Positions 34,828 to 44,556 are shown, counted from the first letter of the stretch. The stretch: DNA of 46,246 bases from Pedosphaera sp. (GCA_002690655.1 NZFL01000029.1:119273-165518); one strand, 5' to 3'. Translations and numbers: made by a program. The notes: generated by a model from the sequence alone, not told the origin.

Positions 34828-37800
34828 TCAGTTCGGAATGACGACCACGTCATCAATGAAGAACCCGAAGTTTTGTTCAACGGTATCCGTCACCAACCTG
34901 AACTCAATACGAATCTTGCGACCCGCATTGGGGCCTGCCAGTCGTATATTTCGTTGGGTCCAGTCAGCTGTGCTGCCTGCTTGAAGGAATACTTGCTGGA
35001 TGAGATCCCCTGAATCTCCATCCAGAATATTTACGCTGACGTTGTGAAAATCGATTTCCACATCCACCGCATGAAACTCGGAAAAAGACAGGTTGGCGAT
35101 AGTGACTTCGGTGAGATCAATAACCGGTGAAAGTAACCACGCATCTGTGTTTGGTTCGAAATTACCATCGAGGTCAGTAGCGAAAGCATTCGAACCGGAT
35201 GCAGCTCCGTTTGGCCCCGCGGTTGGAGTGCCGAGTTCCCATTCATCCTGACTGCCTCCATGAGTCCATCCCTCTGCTCCCGATTCAAAGTCATCTTCGA
35301 AGACAGGTGGCGGTGGCAATGAAACGATTTGATAGAACCCCATGTTTTCAGTGGCGGCGAAGGTTGCGGAAAAGAGTCCATCTCCCTGATCTTCCATCGA
35401 CAATCCTTCAAGATCACTCCATGGACCGTCCACAGTCTCCTTTATCTGTAAAGAATGACTCCTCGCTGAGAAAGGGGTGAAGAAGGAAAGGGTGAAATTC
35501 TCTCCATCTGCTGCAAAGGACTCAATTCTGATTGGATCGAGCTCTTCTGATAACGGCTTCCCACTGAGTCCATTGGCATAGATTGAAAGAATATCACTGG
35601 TAGAGAGTGCCCGCTGCCAGATACCCAAATCATCCATTCCTCCCTGGTATGGGCGATTGATCCAGCTGTCGTCTTCGATCTCGTAATTCCCCAATACCAG
35701 TGGAAGCGTGTTCAATTCGCCGAGTCGCCCGCTTAAGGGGCTGCCAACGGGTTCGCCGTTTTTGTACCACTGTATGGTGCCTGATTTTGCGACATATGCG
35801 AAGTGCTGCCAGATTTCGGCATTCACGGTGTTTCCGGGAGAGGAGTAAGGTGTCTTGCCGATGCCATGCACGCGTGCAACGCCTCCTTTTATAAGAACAA
35901 AATCATAATTGACATCCTTTCTTATTACGCGATCAAAGTCGCTGCCGCCCGAAAATAGCACGGGATTCAACCAGACAGAAACAGTGGCATCGGTGGTCAA
36001 ACTCAATAGATCGCTGTGCGGTACTTCAACAAAATCATCCTCTCCATCGAAAAACAAAGAGCCGCCAATCATACCTGCTTGAAAAGCTCCATCATCAAAA
36101 TTGAAAAGTGTGCCCGACATTTTATTGTCCGTCACATCTCCAACTGTCTCTCCCGAGGTTTCATCAAAGGTGAAATGAGCAGCCAGACCACTGGTAATGG
36201 CTCCCAGTTCCTCGATCGTAAGCACGGCGTTTTCACTTGTTGCGGCTCCCTGGGTATTGGTGATTTCTACTGAGTAGGCACCGGCATCTGATGGCAGTAA
36301 TCGCTGAAGTGTCAGTTGGCGATTAGTTGCACCTTCAATGGATTGGCCTTTATGCAGCCATTGGTAGCTCACGGGCCGCATGCCCGTTGCAACAACACTG
36401 AAGGTGACGCTAGTACCCTCGAGTTTCTTTTTTGCTGCGGGTTGAATTTCGATGACGGGAGCACCGGCAATGTCTTTTCCGGCAACCTCCAGGATCTCAG
36501 CTTCACTGATAGGGCGTTGCCAGATGGAAAGTTCGTCCAACGCGCCATCAAGGAACCGAAGAGCGGTATCCACATCATCATAGGAACCCATGGTCAGTGG
36601 AAGATCATTCGGTGCGCCCAAATGGCCTTCAGCCGGTTCAGCCAGGGGGATCCCGTTTTTATACATGGCCACCGTGTCGTTTTTGTAAACGATGGTGAAA
36701 TGTTGCCATTCATCTAATAGAATCAAACCCTGAGGAGCATTCAGTTCCCATCCCTTTTTTTGGACCCCTCCGTTGTCATCGCCATCTCCTGCACGCACTG
36801 TGAGAGTGCGCGTGACGGTTCCCGGATCATTGACTAAGCGAATCCCGAGATGGTTGCCTTTGCGTAAAATGTAGCTGGAAGCTCGGGTATAACTGCCAGC
36901 TTCTTCTATCTCTCCATAAGATCGAGGTTTAACCCAGAAAGCGATGGAGGCTTCCTTTTTTATCTGATTCAGGTTGTCGTCGTGACCAACCGCTACCAGT
37001 GCACCCAAACCGTCAAAATTCAATCCATTGTTGACTTGGGCACTGGTGAAACCATTGCCTGCAAATCCAAGTAATTCTCCGTCATTACGATTAGAAGAAC
37101 CGTCTGCCGCGGTTGATCCACTGGATTCATCAAAGCTCCAATAAGCCACGCGACCCGTTTCCAATCCAGTGACAGGAGTGACGCTGACTGTTGCTGAAGC
37201 ACTTTTGATTTCTCCAGCATTGTTGCTTATGGCAACACGGTAGTCTCCAGCGTCCTTTGTCGAAACATCGGTGATGAGTAATTTGGCAGTGGTCTGTGAT
37301 CTAAGGATTTCGTCATCTTTATACCATAGAAAACTCAGGGGTTGCTCCCCATCTGCGCCCACCTGCAATGACAGGGTGCTACCTTCAAATATGGTTGTTG
37401 ATTGAGGGTCAGTTGCAACAACTGGCACTCCCTGTGGTTCACTGCTGGCAATAATGTCTTTGATCTCAGCTTCGCTGACAGGGCGGTTGTAGATCAGCAG
37501 TTGATCCATGAGACCGTTGAAGTGGTTACCGGAATCGTCGGACCCTATAAAAAGAGGCAGCTGCGCGTCATCGACAGGGCCCCCAATATCAACGGTGTTC
37601 TTGAGCACGCCGTTGATATAGACACGAATCTCAGTTTCGTCTACCACACCTGTAATGTGATACCAGACACCTGCCTTCAATGTCTCTCCTATGCCCGCCG
37701 TTCTATTTGAACCACCATCTTTCACCAAAAAGTTCATGCCACCGTTGGCAACCCCCTGGAGTAGAAAGTAACTGTTGCTTTTCTCAAGCATACGGTTTCC

Positions 37801-38151
37801 TGCTCCATTTGCCACCAGTTCAACATTGGATTTAAACCAGGTCATAATGGTCATCGAGCTTGTAATATCGCCTCCAATGGAAGGGTCATCGGGGACTTCA
37901 ATATGATTCGATCCGTCGAATGCGATTGCACCACCGTTTCTTCCGGCGACCCATTGTGAACCATCATCAGCGAAGTTGATGAGAGCGCCGTTGTTGTTTC
38001 CTGAGCTATCGCTGGCGGTTAATCCGCTGGTTTCATCAAATTCCCATTGCGCTACCAAACCATCGGTAACCGGTATTTCAGCTGATGAACCTGACCATGC
38101 AATGCATATCAGCGCAGCCAAGGTGGCTGCATGTAACATTGATTGTTTCAT
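34828..38151 (-). CDS. Secreted triple LamG / double Ig-like protein with a MAM-like C-terminus
   Basis: This 1107-residue protein has a signal peptide (about residues 1-24, cut near SSA). Three concanavalin/LamG-like domains each open with a version of GLVAQWEFDETSG…DSSGNNN (about residues 32, 333 and 655). They are separated by two Ig-like domains (starting near PVVATDPQSTTIFEG, and PVIEIQPAAKKKLEG with DAGAYSVEITN). After a short beta segment, the C-terminal ~165 residues (DDFESGAEGWTHGG … FFIDDVVVIPN) form a jelly-roll-like module. No enzyme motif is visible, so carbohydrate or surface binding is the likely role. It has its own terminator and 206 nt of upstream non-coding sequence. Confidence 0.85.
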   Translation of the reverse strand: MKQSMLHAATLAALICIAWSGSSAEIPVTDGLVAQWEFDETSGLTASDSSGNNNGALINFADDGSQWVAGRNGGAIAFDGSNHIEVPDDPSIGGDITSSMTIMTWFKSNVELVANGAGNRMLEKSNSYFLLQGVANGGMNFLVKDGGSNRTAGIGETLKAGVWYHITGVVDETEIRVYINGVLKNTVDIGGPVDDAQLPLFIGSDDSGNHFNGLMDQLLIYNRPVSEAEIKDIIASSEPQGVPVVATDPQSTTIFEGSTLSLQVGADGEQPLSFLWYKDDEILRSQTTAKLLITDVSTKDAGDYRVAISNNAGEIKSASATVSVTPVTGLETGRVAYWSFDESSGSTAADGSSNRNDGELLGFAGNGFTSAQVNNGLNFDGLGALVAVGHDDNLNQIKKEASIAFWVKPRSYGEIEEAGSYTRASSYILRKGNHLGIRLVNDPGTVTRTLTVRAGDGDDNGGVQKKGWELNAPQGLILLDEWQHFTIVYKNDTVAMYKNGIPLAEPAEGHLGAPNDLPLTMGSYDDVDTALRFLDGALDELSIWQRPISEAEILEVAGKDIAGAPVIEIQPAAKKKLEGTSVTFSVVATGMRPVSYQWLHKGQSIEGATNRQLTLQRLLPSDAGAYSVEITNTQGAATSENAVLTIEELGAITSGLAAHFTFDETSGETVGDVTDNKMSGTLFNFDDGAFQAGMIGGSLFFDGEDDFVEVPHSDLLSLTTDATVSVWLNPVLFSGGSDFDRVIRKDVNYDFVLIKGGVARVHGIGKTPYSSPGNTVNAEIWQHFAYVAKSGTIQWYKNGEPVGSPLSGRLGELNTLPLVLGNYEIEDDSWINRPYQGGMDDLGIWQRALSTSDILSIYANGLSGKPLSEELDPIRIESFAADGENFTLSFFTPFSARSHSLQIKETVDGPWSDLEGLSMEDQGDGLFSATFAATENMGFYQIVSLPPPPVFEDDFESGAEGWTHGGSQDEWELGTPTAGPNGAASGSNAFATDLDGNFEPNTDAWLLSPVIDLTEVTIANLSFSEFHAVDVEIDFHNVSVNILDGDSGDLIQQVFLQAGSTADWTQRNIRLAGPNAGRKIRIEFRLVTDTVEQNFGFFIDDVVVIPN

Positions 38152-38357
38152 GACTATCTTGGGTTGAATAAATATGTTTGGGGTTTAGCAATATCAGTCA
38201 TAACGAGGATTTCCTGGATTACAAGCATATCCCAGAGCGCATTGGGACAAATAGTTATGCCATCTGCGATCAAGAGAAGGTAGATTGGTGCCTTCCTGAT
38301 CCGTTTTCGCGTTAGGGTAAGGAGTTGGTCATTCTATAGTTAGAACAGACCGTCTTG

Positions 38358-40583
38358 CTAATTACCATCAAACAGATACGTCGGGCGATTAATATCGCTG
38401 TTCAGGTCGAATCTTGGAAATGCTTTCATGGAGATGACGAGTGCGATTGTGTAGTCGCTTTCCTGATTTTCGCGAGGATTGCGCATTCGAAGGCTCAAAG
38501 CGCCCGTGAAGCTTCTGAAATCTCTGTAAACGGTGTAGGATTGTTCTTCCATCCGATTATCCCGTGCTTCAAAGTGATGATTGACGCGTGCACCCCAGTT
38601 TTCGTTCAAGCGATAATAAATGCGGGTGTAGTATGCGTTATTCCCAGTTCCCCAGTAGGTCGGTTCGTCGCGTATGAAAATATTTCCAACTTGAAGGCTC
38701 CAAGTGTCATTGGGCGTTAAGGTGATACTCTGATCTGCCAGTCGGTAATCCTCATCTTCCAGGCTATAACGCACCTGCGAGCCCATATTGATCCAGGAAC
38801 GGGGACGGAAGTTGATATCTGAAGTCATGTCCGCAAAATCATCCTGTCCCACTTCAGGATGGAGTCTCCAGTCAGCGAAAAAATTCCAATAAAAAAGATT
38901 CTCCACGATTTCATCTTCACCTCGTTTGGTTTGAAGTTCATTGCGCAAGCCAACTCGCATCACATTGCTGGTGTCAATGGCATCAATGGCATTGAACGCC
39001 GGGAAATCAATCGGTAGCATGCGCAGGCTTGGTATGTCGTAATCGAACTGCGGAATACTGTTTGGGCGTGCGTTAGGTTTGGGGACAAAAACGTAATTTA
39101 CCGAGGGAACGACAACGTGTTTCAGGCCTCTTGCGTCAAAAATGTTGCTTTTGTATTGAGGGAAGACGCGTGACAGTTTTACAGAGGCTTCAGTACCGGT
39201 GTTGAAAATAAACCGTGTCTGTTCGTTTAAGCTTGTTCCAGTTCCCGTCGTGGAAGAATAGTAACTGTAGCGACCGCCAATTCTGGGAACTAAATTCAGC
39301 CAGCCAAAATAATTTTTCGGGTAAAGTATTTGATGGAAACTATCAAACCTGGCCGCATCAAAGTCCGGGAGATTGTCATACATGTATTCACGCGAGAAAT
39401 AGCCAGCTGAGGTTTCACTTTCGTAAAATAGAGGAGTGACCCCGATTTGTTGCCTCAACCCGTTGAATTTGATTTCCGGTAGCCGTTCGACGCGGTTGAA
39501 AAAATCATTCATCCTTGGTTGGGCAAGGGCGCTCAGCGCGAAATTACGCCACTGTTGGTTTAACTCAATATATGATTTTGGCTGCGTGTTCTGTCTGTGA
39601 AAGGTTTCGAAAAAATCTCGATTCAGCAATGGGTCGGACATTTTTTGAATAGAAACTTTTGCGGTGAGTTGATCGTTCATTTGCGCTTGATGAAACCACC
39701 CCAGACGGAAGCGGTCATTGGTGATTCGATTTCCCTGCGCATCCAGTTCTGTATTCCGATCATTCAGATAGTATGTCTGTAGCTCACCGGAACCCCAAAC
39801 GGGACCTAAATGATAATCAAAATCGGGGCCTCCAGCAAAACCTCGACTGGTGCGGTAATCAAAGTTAAATGTCGTATCCAGGTTTTCGGAGGTTTGCCAG
39901 TTGTATTCGTTGAGAAGGAAATAACCAAACCTGGAGCGATATCCTGGGGTTGTATTGAATTGACTGCTGCTTCTATCGAGGTTTCCACGTAACTTGGGTA
40001 GACGAATCAACGGGATTTTCCCTGCATAGACAGTTGAACCCTGGGCCTCGAAACGTTCCTGATTGATAATATCAACCGATTCCATTTTCACCTTTAAAAA
40101 CGGCTCCTCATGATCGTCTGTGCTTACATAAGCGTTACCTATGCGATAATTGCCGGTCCTGGGATCTGCGTAAAGTTCAGTTCCAGATGCTACAAAAGGC
40201 GATTGGCCAGCCCGGTAAGCTCCTGCAGCCAATATGCGCGTTATATAGTTGTAACGAATCTCTTCACCCCGCCACACCAGGCCGTTTTGATGCATGGAGA
40301 CGTTTCCTTCAGCAAGCACCTCCCCGATTTCCGCATCGATTGTGATGCGATCGGCTTGAATCGATGCACCTCCGGAAGATGGGTCACTGATGTTGATTGC
40401 TACGCCATAAAAGGCAGTGGCGATGTTGGTCTCATGATTAAATGACCAGACACCCTTGTCTGTGGGGACGATTTCCCATTCGACGTCCGAAAAGTCAGCA
40501 GCAAAGAGAAAACCACCGTTCACCCAGAACAGGCACAGCAAGTAACGAAATATGTTTGTCCAATCGAGCATGTTTGAGAGCAT
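38358..40583 (-). CDS. lptD: LptD-like LPS-assembly outer membrane protein
   Basis: From ATG 40583 the protein has 741 residues; TTG 40610 and ATG 40571 are other possible starts. A signal peptide (IFRYLLCLFWVNGGFLFA) is followed by an OstA/LptA-like beta-jellyroll at about residues 60-180 (ADRITIDAEIGEVLAEGNVSM, GEEIRYNYITRILAAG). The rest is a long C-terminal beta-barrel with many alternating aromatic strands (RSRFGYFLLNEYNW, GRYSYYSSTTGTGTSL). LptD inserts lipopolysaccharide into the outer leaflet together with LptE. The two disulfide cysteine pairs of E. coli LptD are not seen. It lies 190 nt downstream of the DUF3299 operon on the same strand. Confidence 0.82.
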   Translation of the reverse strand: MLSNMLDWTNIFRYLLCLFWVNGGFLFAADFSDVEWEIVPTDKGVWSFNHETNIATAFYGVAINISDPSSGGASIQADRITIDAEIGEVLAEGNVSMHQNGLVWRGEEIRYNYITRILAAGAYRAGQSPFVASGTELYADPRTGNYRIGNAYVSTDDHEEPFLKVKMESVDIINQERFEAQGSTVYAGKIPLIRLPKLRGNLDRSSSQFNTTPGYRSRFGYFLLNEYNWQTSENLDTTFNFDYRTSRGFAGGPDFDYHLGPVWGSGELQTYYLNDRNTELDAQGNRITNDRFRLGWFHQAQMNDQLTAKVSIQKMSDPLLNRDFFETFHRQNTQPKSYIELNQQWRNFALSALAQPRMNDFFNRVERLPEIKFNGLRQQIGVTPLFYESETSAGYFSREYMYDNLPDFDAARFDSFHQILYPKNYFGWLNLVPRIGGRYSYYSSTTGTGTSLNEQTRFIFNTGTEASVKLSRVFPQYKSNIFDARGLKHVVVPSVNYVFVPKPNARPNSIPQFDYDIPSLRMLPIDFPAFNAIDAIDTSNVMRVGLRNELQTKRGEDEIVENLFYWNFFADWRLHPEVGQDDFADMTSDINFRPRSWINMGSQVRYSLEDEDYRLADQSITLTPNDTWSLQVGNIFIRDEPTYWGTGNNAYYTRIYYRLNENWGARVNHHFEARDNRMEEQSYTVYRDFRSFTGALSLRMRNPRENQESDYTIALVISMKAFPRFDLNSDINRPTYLFDGN

Positions 40584-40749
40584 CCTGCCACTTTCAAAAC
40601 CTTGTGCCAAGTGCAGAAGCAGCTTCGTGTCATTCAGTCAAGCGAGCATGAAGATCAGTGCCCCAGCGAGGCTTTCTGATCCTGGTGCTGTGAATGATTT
40701 CAGCTCCAACCCGATTCAGGTGAGGTATTTTATTTTAAAGAGAAGTTCG

Positions 40750-40776
40750 TGCTGTGTTGATCTCTTCAACACAGCA
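40750..40776 (-). terminator. Perfect 11-bp hairpin downstream of the DUF3299 gene
   Basis: TGCTGTGTTGA (40750-40760) and TCAACACAGCA (40766-40776) are perfectly complementary around a 5-nt loop, 24 nt past the stop of the 40801-41625 gene. On the minus strand it is followed only by a mixed pyrimidine stretch (CTTCTCTTT), so termination would be imperfect. An operator for the lptD gene is an alternative. Confidence 0.5.
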
Positions 40777-40800
40777 GTGAGGAAAATATTCGGCTTGAGG

Positions 40801-41625
40801 TCACTGGTCAATTTTTTCGACGCTCATGCTTTGTCCATCCATTTCGTAAATGCCTACAAGATAGCCATTCTCCAGAACTTCACCCACTTTCAATGTGCCA
40901 TAAATGGTGACGGGTTCGTCCATCACGGGTTTAACACCCTCTTCTTCCATACGAACGCTGACCCATTCATTTATTTTCGGCACGGTGCCATAACAGCACA
41001 TGGATTGATCGCGCATGATCAGCATTTCAGTGACACTTCCTTTCTCAACTTTCAAAGGCAGCATGAAACCCTTGAGTGAAATAGGCTTGTCATTCAATGC
41101 CTTGATTGAAAGGGGGATTTGCTCTTTGTAGACTTGACCTTCCTCGTCTGCTACTGGCTCAGTCAGGTCCTCAGGCATTGTGTATTCGAAAGCAGCGAGT
41201 TTATCAAAGCTGATGGAAAGATAATTTCCATCCTTTGAAATCAAATCGGTAACTTCCTTCACGATCTCCAAAAGCACTTCGGGCTCAGATGCTGTTACTG
41301 CGACTTGACTCGTTGCTTGTGTGACTTCGTTCGATTCAACCACAGAATTATTGTCAACGGGTATTTCCGTTGTCCGGATACCAGCGTGATCCGCAGCGAC
41401 AGTAGCAGGTTTGGTATTCGGCACTCCTTCGATCGCTGGGATTGACAGTTGAGTTTCTTGAGCGGTTTCAATGGGTTCTCCCTGAATCAACTCACCTTTT
41501 GATGCTTGCGACATGTTTGCTGAGGAAGGGGAACTATCGGAGCATCCCAGGCTTGTTATCAGGATGAGGCAGGTTACCACGCTGCAAAGCGCCCTGAATG
41601 CATGAGTGAATTTATTGGTTTTCAT
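40801..41625 (-). CDS. DUF3299 lipoprotein
   Basis: This 274-residue protein has a lipoprotein signal (ILITSLGC, lipid-acceptor Cys28) and a Ser/Thr/Val-rich spacer to about residue 125. The C-terminal domain (about 130-270) fits DUF3299: ISLKGFMLPLKVEKGSVTEM, then MRDQSMCCYGTVPKINEW with the characteristic double cysteine, and VTIYGTLKVGE. DUF3299 proteins are periplasmic and often sit beside ABC transporters and His-rich metal-uptake proteins; their biochemical activity is unknown. It is the last gene of the 44067-to-40801 operon, 41 nt after the His-rich lipoprotein gene. Confidence 0.83.
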   Translation of the reverse strand: MKTNKFTHAFRALCSVVTCLILITSLGCSDSSPSSANMSQASKGELIQGEPIETAQETQLSIPAIEGVPNTKPATVAADHAGIRTTEIPVDNNSVVESNEVTQATSQVAVTASEPEVLLEIVKEVTDLISKDGNYLSISFDKLAAFEYTMPEDLTEPVADEEGQVYKEQIPLSIKALNDKPISLKGFMLPLKVEKGSVTEMLIMRDQSMCCYGTVPKINEWVSVRMEEEGVKPVMDEPVTIYGTLKVGEVLENGYLVGIYEMDGQSMSVEKIDQ

Positions 41626-41666
41626 GTTTATTGATTCAATCAGTCAAAACCGATCCTGCATGGTGC

Positions 41667-42188
41667 TCAGTGTGTTTCGTTTCCCTCTGGGTATTTGAAG
41701 GCGACATTCTCAAATTGCTGTCCTGAAATATGAACCGCAAGGATATTTCCTTCAAATGTATTCTTATCGGGAAGTGCAGACAGTTGAGCGTGAAATTCAG
41801 AAGTATCTCCAACCTGCTCGCCCGTTGCTCGATTTTCCGCGGCATGAAAAGTCCACTGAAGCCTCGGTCCATCGGCTGGATGTACGGATACGTCAAAGGA
41901 TACCTGCGTGATGCGGATGAATTTCTCGAGATGACCGTCCATGATGAAGCATCTCATGATCCCAGCTTCGAGATCTTTGACCCATTCCATGTGAAATGAT
42001 TCATCCCCCAGTCGAATCACTGTTCCACCATGGGGAGGCTCATGGTGATGAGCATGGGCTGCGTGATCGTGTGAGTGTTCTGCAAGCGCAGGATTTGATG
42101 CTGATTTGCCGCATCCGATCATACACATGACTGATACTGTCAAAAGAGGGATAATTTTAGCAGCAGAGGATGGAAAGTAAGCTCTCAT
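41667..42188 (-). CDS. His-rich lipoprotein, probable metal-binding component
   Basis: This 173-residue protein starts at ATG 42188, whose ATGA overlaps the permease stop; a longer in-frame reading to 42419 is only the permease gene in another frame. The lipobox is VMCMIGC (Cys26). A His cluster at residues ~38-53 (HSHDHAAHAHHHEPPH) leads into GGTVIRLGDESFHMEW, followed by a beta-rich domain of about 110 residues. The His run suggests Zn2+ or another soft metal. By position and layout it could be the counterpart of ZrgA (DUF2796) in Zrg zinc-uptake operons, but the body of the domain does not clearly match DUF2796. Confidence 0.75.
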   Translation of the reverse strand: MRAYFPSSAAKIIPLLTVSVMCMIGCGKSASNPALAEHSHDHAAHAHHHEPPHGGTVIRLGDESFHMEWVKDLEAGIMRCFIMDGHLEKFIRITQVSFDVSVHPADGPRLQWTFHAAENRATGEQVGDTSEFHAQLSALPDKNTFEGNILAVHISGQQFENVAFKYPEGNETH

Positions 42189-43390
42189 GATACAGGTAAA
42201 AGGTTTTCGGCAACAGGGGTAAGGTAAGCTTTGGCAGCAGGTATACAACCTGTCAGCGCTCCAAGTGCAATCATACCTGCGGGTGTCCACATCATTGCGC
42301 TGTGCAAGGCAAAAGGATTGAGCACAACACCGGTCTGAAATCGGATGACAGCCGCAGCCGTGGAAAAAATGATGCCATAAAACGCAAATGCCACAACCAT
42401 TCCAATGATAGAAATGCATGTGGATTCAAAGACGATTGCCCCAAATATGACACGTCTTCGGGCGCCAAGTGCACGCAGTATAGCAATATCCCTTTTCCGC
42501 TCATTCATGGAATTGTAGATTCCCGCGAGCACCGAACCCGCAGCTACCAAAGCAACCAGATAAGCGATTATTTCCAATACTTTGTCAAACCAGCTGATCT
42601 TGCGAAAAAGCTGAGCCATGATCTGATCAATAGGCCAGGCAAATGTCAGGCGGTTCCCTTGTTTATTATACATCATATCAAGCCTGAAACCTGATTGGGG
42701 ATTTCGAAGCTTGATCAAAACTGCACTGACATCCGATGCGGATTCAGGATTGTGTCCGCTCATCTTCTGCAATCCGGCCAGAGGTATCCAGATCACGCGG
42801 TCTGATGGGGTGTTGCTTAGCTTCATGATGCCAACAACAACGTAAGTTTCTGCATGCTCCTTTTCCTCATCAAAAATTAATCCATGGTAAGGATGGAAGG
42901 TGTCTCCCACCTTGAGTCCCAATTGTGCGGCAGCAAAGCCACCCACGACAGCCTCACGTCGTGAAGGATCCATCCATCGTCCGTTTGGCTCCAATGCATA
43001 TTTGGATCCTTCACGATATTGCGTTTCCGTAAACAATTCAGGGGTGACTCCAATAAGTCGGAATCCCCTGTAATTGTCTCCTACCGCAATCGGTATTGCG
43101 CTTGCAACCCCGGGATGTTTGCGAATGTCTTCATAATCTTCCCAGGCAACATTACCAGGAGATGCTTCGACATGGAAAATAGAGTTAAGCACGAGTTGTA
43201 GTTTTGACGAGCGAGCCCCCAGTACTGCGTCAAAACCTGCATTCACATCGGTGAATGCAGCATTGGATTGATCTTTGATGATCCAGACTGAGAGGATTAA
43301 CCCTCCTGCAAGGGCAATGGAAAGAGAAGTGATGGTGGTCGACAGCAGATGCTGTCTTAGGCTTTTCAAAACAATCCTTAACAAAGTCAT
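42185..43390 (-). CDS. ABC transporter permease (FtsX/MacB-like)
   Basis: This 401-residue permease has one N-terminal TM helix (TTITSLSIALAGGLILSVWI, residues 18-37), a periplasmic MacB-type domain of about 220 residues and three C-terminal TM helices (from ~270). The FtsX signature NERKRDIAILRALGARRRVIFGAIV is at about residues 299-323. Such permeases do not carry solutes through a classical pore; they drive mechanotransmission, lipoprotein release or export. It overlaps the ATPase gene by 4 nt and the His-rich lipoprotein gene by 4 nt, so the products probably form one complex. Confidence 0.88.
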   Translation of the reverse strand: MTLLRIVLKSLRQHLLSTTITSLSIALAGGLILSVWIIKDQSNAAFTDVNAGFDAVLGARSSKLQLVLNSIFHVEASPGNVAWEDYEDIRKHPGVASAIPIAVGDNYRGFRLIGVTPELFTETQYREGSKYALEPNGRWMDPSRREAVVGGFAAAQLGLKVGDTFHPYHGLIFDEEKEHAETYVVVGIMKLSNTPSDRVIWIPLAGLQKMSGHNPESASDVSAVLIKLRNPQSGFRLDMMYNKQGNRLTFAWPIDQIMAQLFRKISWFDKVLEIIAYLVALVAAGSVLAGIYNSMNERKRDIAILRALGARRRVIFGAIVFESTCISIIGMVVAFAFYGIIFSTAAAVIRFQTGVVLNPFALHSAMMWTPAGMIALGALTGCIPAAKAYLTPVAENLLPVS

Positions 43391-44067
43391 TGATCTGCCT
43401 CCTTACTTGCTTTGTTGATGGTGGCCAGGTCCCAGCAATGATCGAATGACTTCAGGATATGCCTGTCATGGCTTACCAATAACAGGGCGGCTCCATTTGC
43501 CTTGCAAACCTCCCGGATTAATTGGAGCGCGGTCATCGCGTGCTGCCGATCCAGATTCCCGGTAGGTTCGTCTGCAAGCACAAGCTTTGGTCGGTTGGCC
43601 AGAGCTCGAGCCACAGCAATACGTTGTTGTTGGCCGGTTGAAAGCTGTCGAGGGTAATGGTGAAGCCTGTCTTCCATACCCACCTTCTGCAGCAATTCAG
43701 TGGCATAAGCACGGTCTGAGCCCGGACCAAAACTCATGCCGAGGAGGACATTTTCCAAGCAGGTGTAACCTTGCAGTAAATTGAAGGTCTGAAAAATATA
43801 GCCTATCCGGAACGCCCTGACTCGATCCCGCTCCGATTCCCGCATCGATTGAATATCCTGACCATCCAGCTTGATTTGACCTTCATTGGCGGTAAGGATG
43901 CCTGCAATCAAGTGAAGGAAGGTCGTTTTCCCAGTTCCGCTGCGGCCACAAAGTCCTACTTGCTCTTTGGCTTGCATGGAGAATTCGGGAACATCCAGCA
44001 CCGTGTGGATCTGATTGTCCGGAGACCGATAAATTTTCTTCAGATGGGTGATTTCCAGCAAAGCCAT
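43387..44067 (-). CDS. ABC transporter ATP-binding protein (LolD/MacB type)
   Basis: This 226-residue ATPase has Walker A GRSGTGKTT (residues 41-49), Q-loop in IFQTFNLLQGYT, the signature region RQLSTGQQQRIAVARALANRP, Walker B LVLADEPTGNLD and the switch His in LLLVSHD. LSTGQ replaces the usual LSGGQ, a mild variant seen in other LolD-like proteins. It energises the permease encoded next. It is the first gene of a four-gene operon; no clear Zur or other operator was recognised in the 93 nt upstream. Confidence 0.92.
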   Translation of the reverse strand: MALLEITHLKKIYRSPDNQIHTVLDVPEFSMQAKEQVGLCGRSGTGKTTFLHLIAGILTANEGQIKLDGQDIQSMRESERDRVRAFRIGYIFQTFNLLQGYTCLENVLLGMSFGPGSDRAYATELLQKVGMEDRLHHYPRQLSTGQQQRIAVARALANRPKLVLADEPTGNLDRQHAMTALQLIREVCKANGAALLLVSHDRHILKSFDHCWDLATINKASKEADQ

Positions 44068-44106
44068 GATTATTGAAAAAATACCATATATCCAAGGTGT
44101 AAATAA

Positions 44107-44556
44107 AACAATAGCGAATGGATTGTTAGGAAGAAAAACAGGGAGGTTCCTGCGGTTGAGATGATACTGCGTTTCCGGGACGGAAAAACCCTTGCTGTTC
44201 TCGCCTTACATCCTGTTCCCCCTATTGGGAAAAACTATACACAATCACGAGATAACTACCTGGCTAACCTCAGTCGTCATCTACATGGGCAAAAGAAACC
44301 TTGCACTGTGATCGGTGATTTCAATGCGACCCTGTGGCATCCCCCGGTGCGCCGTCTTTTGAATCAACATCAATTAATGTATGCCTTGCCGGATTCGTCT
44401 ATGTTTCCATCCACCTGGCCATCTGCCTTGCCGGGTATGGGGATTCCTATCGATCTCTGTCTTGTGGATCGCTCAATTCGACTGCTGGATCATCAAGTGG
44501 GGCCACGTGTTGGATCGGATCACAGGCCCTTGGAATTGCAGTATACTCTTGAATAA
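44107..44556 (+). pseudogene. 5'-truncated endonuclease/exonuclease/phosphatase remnant
   Basis: The frame opens after a TAA at 44104-44106 and keeps family-like sequence upstream of the first ATG (44161): REVPAVEMILRFRDGK corresponds to the middle of EEP proteins. Then come LALHPVPPIG (active-site His), VIGDFNATLWHPP (Asp and Asn), GIPIDLCLVD and VGSDHRPLELQY (Asp-His). The N-terminal half with the first Asn and catalytic Glu is absent, and stops close the frame, so the product would be inactive. It is divergent from the ABC operon. Confidence 0.72.

Noticed and set aside
41667..42419. Long reading of the His-rich lipoprotein frame (250 residues)
   Set aside because: The first 77 residues are Cys/His-rich nonsense opposite the permease frame. 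The ATG at 42188 gives a clean lipoprotein signal and a 4-nt overlap with the permease stop.
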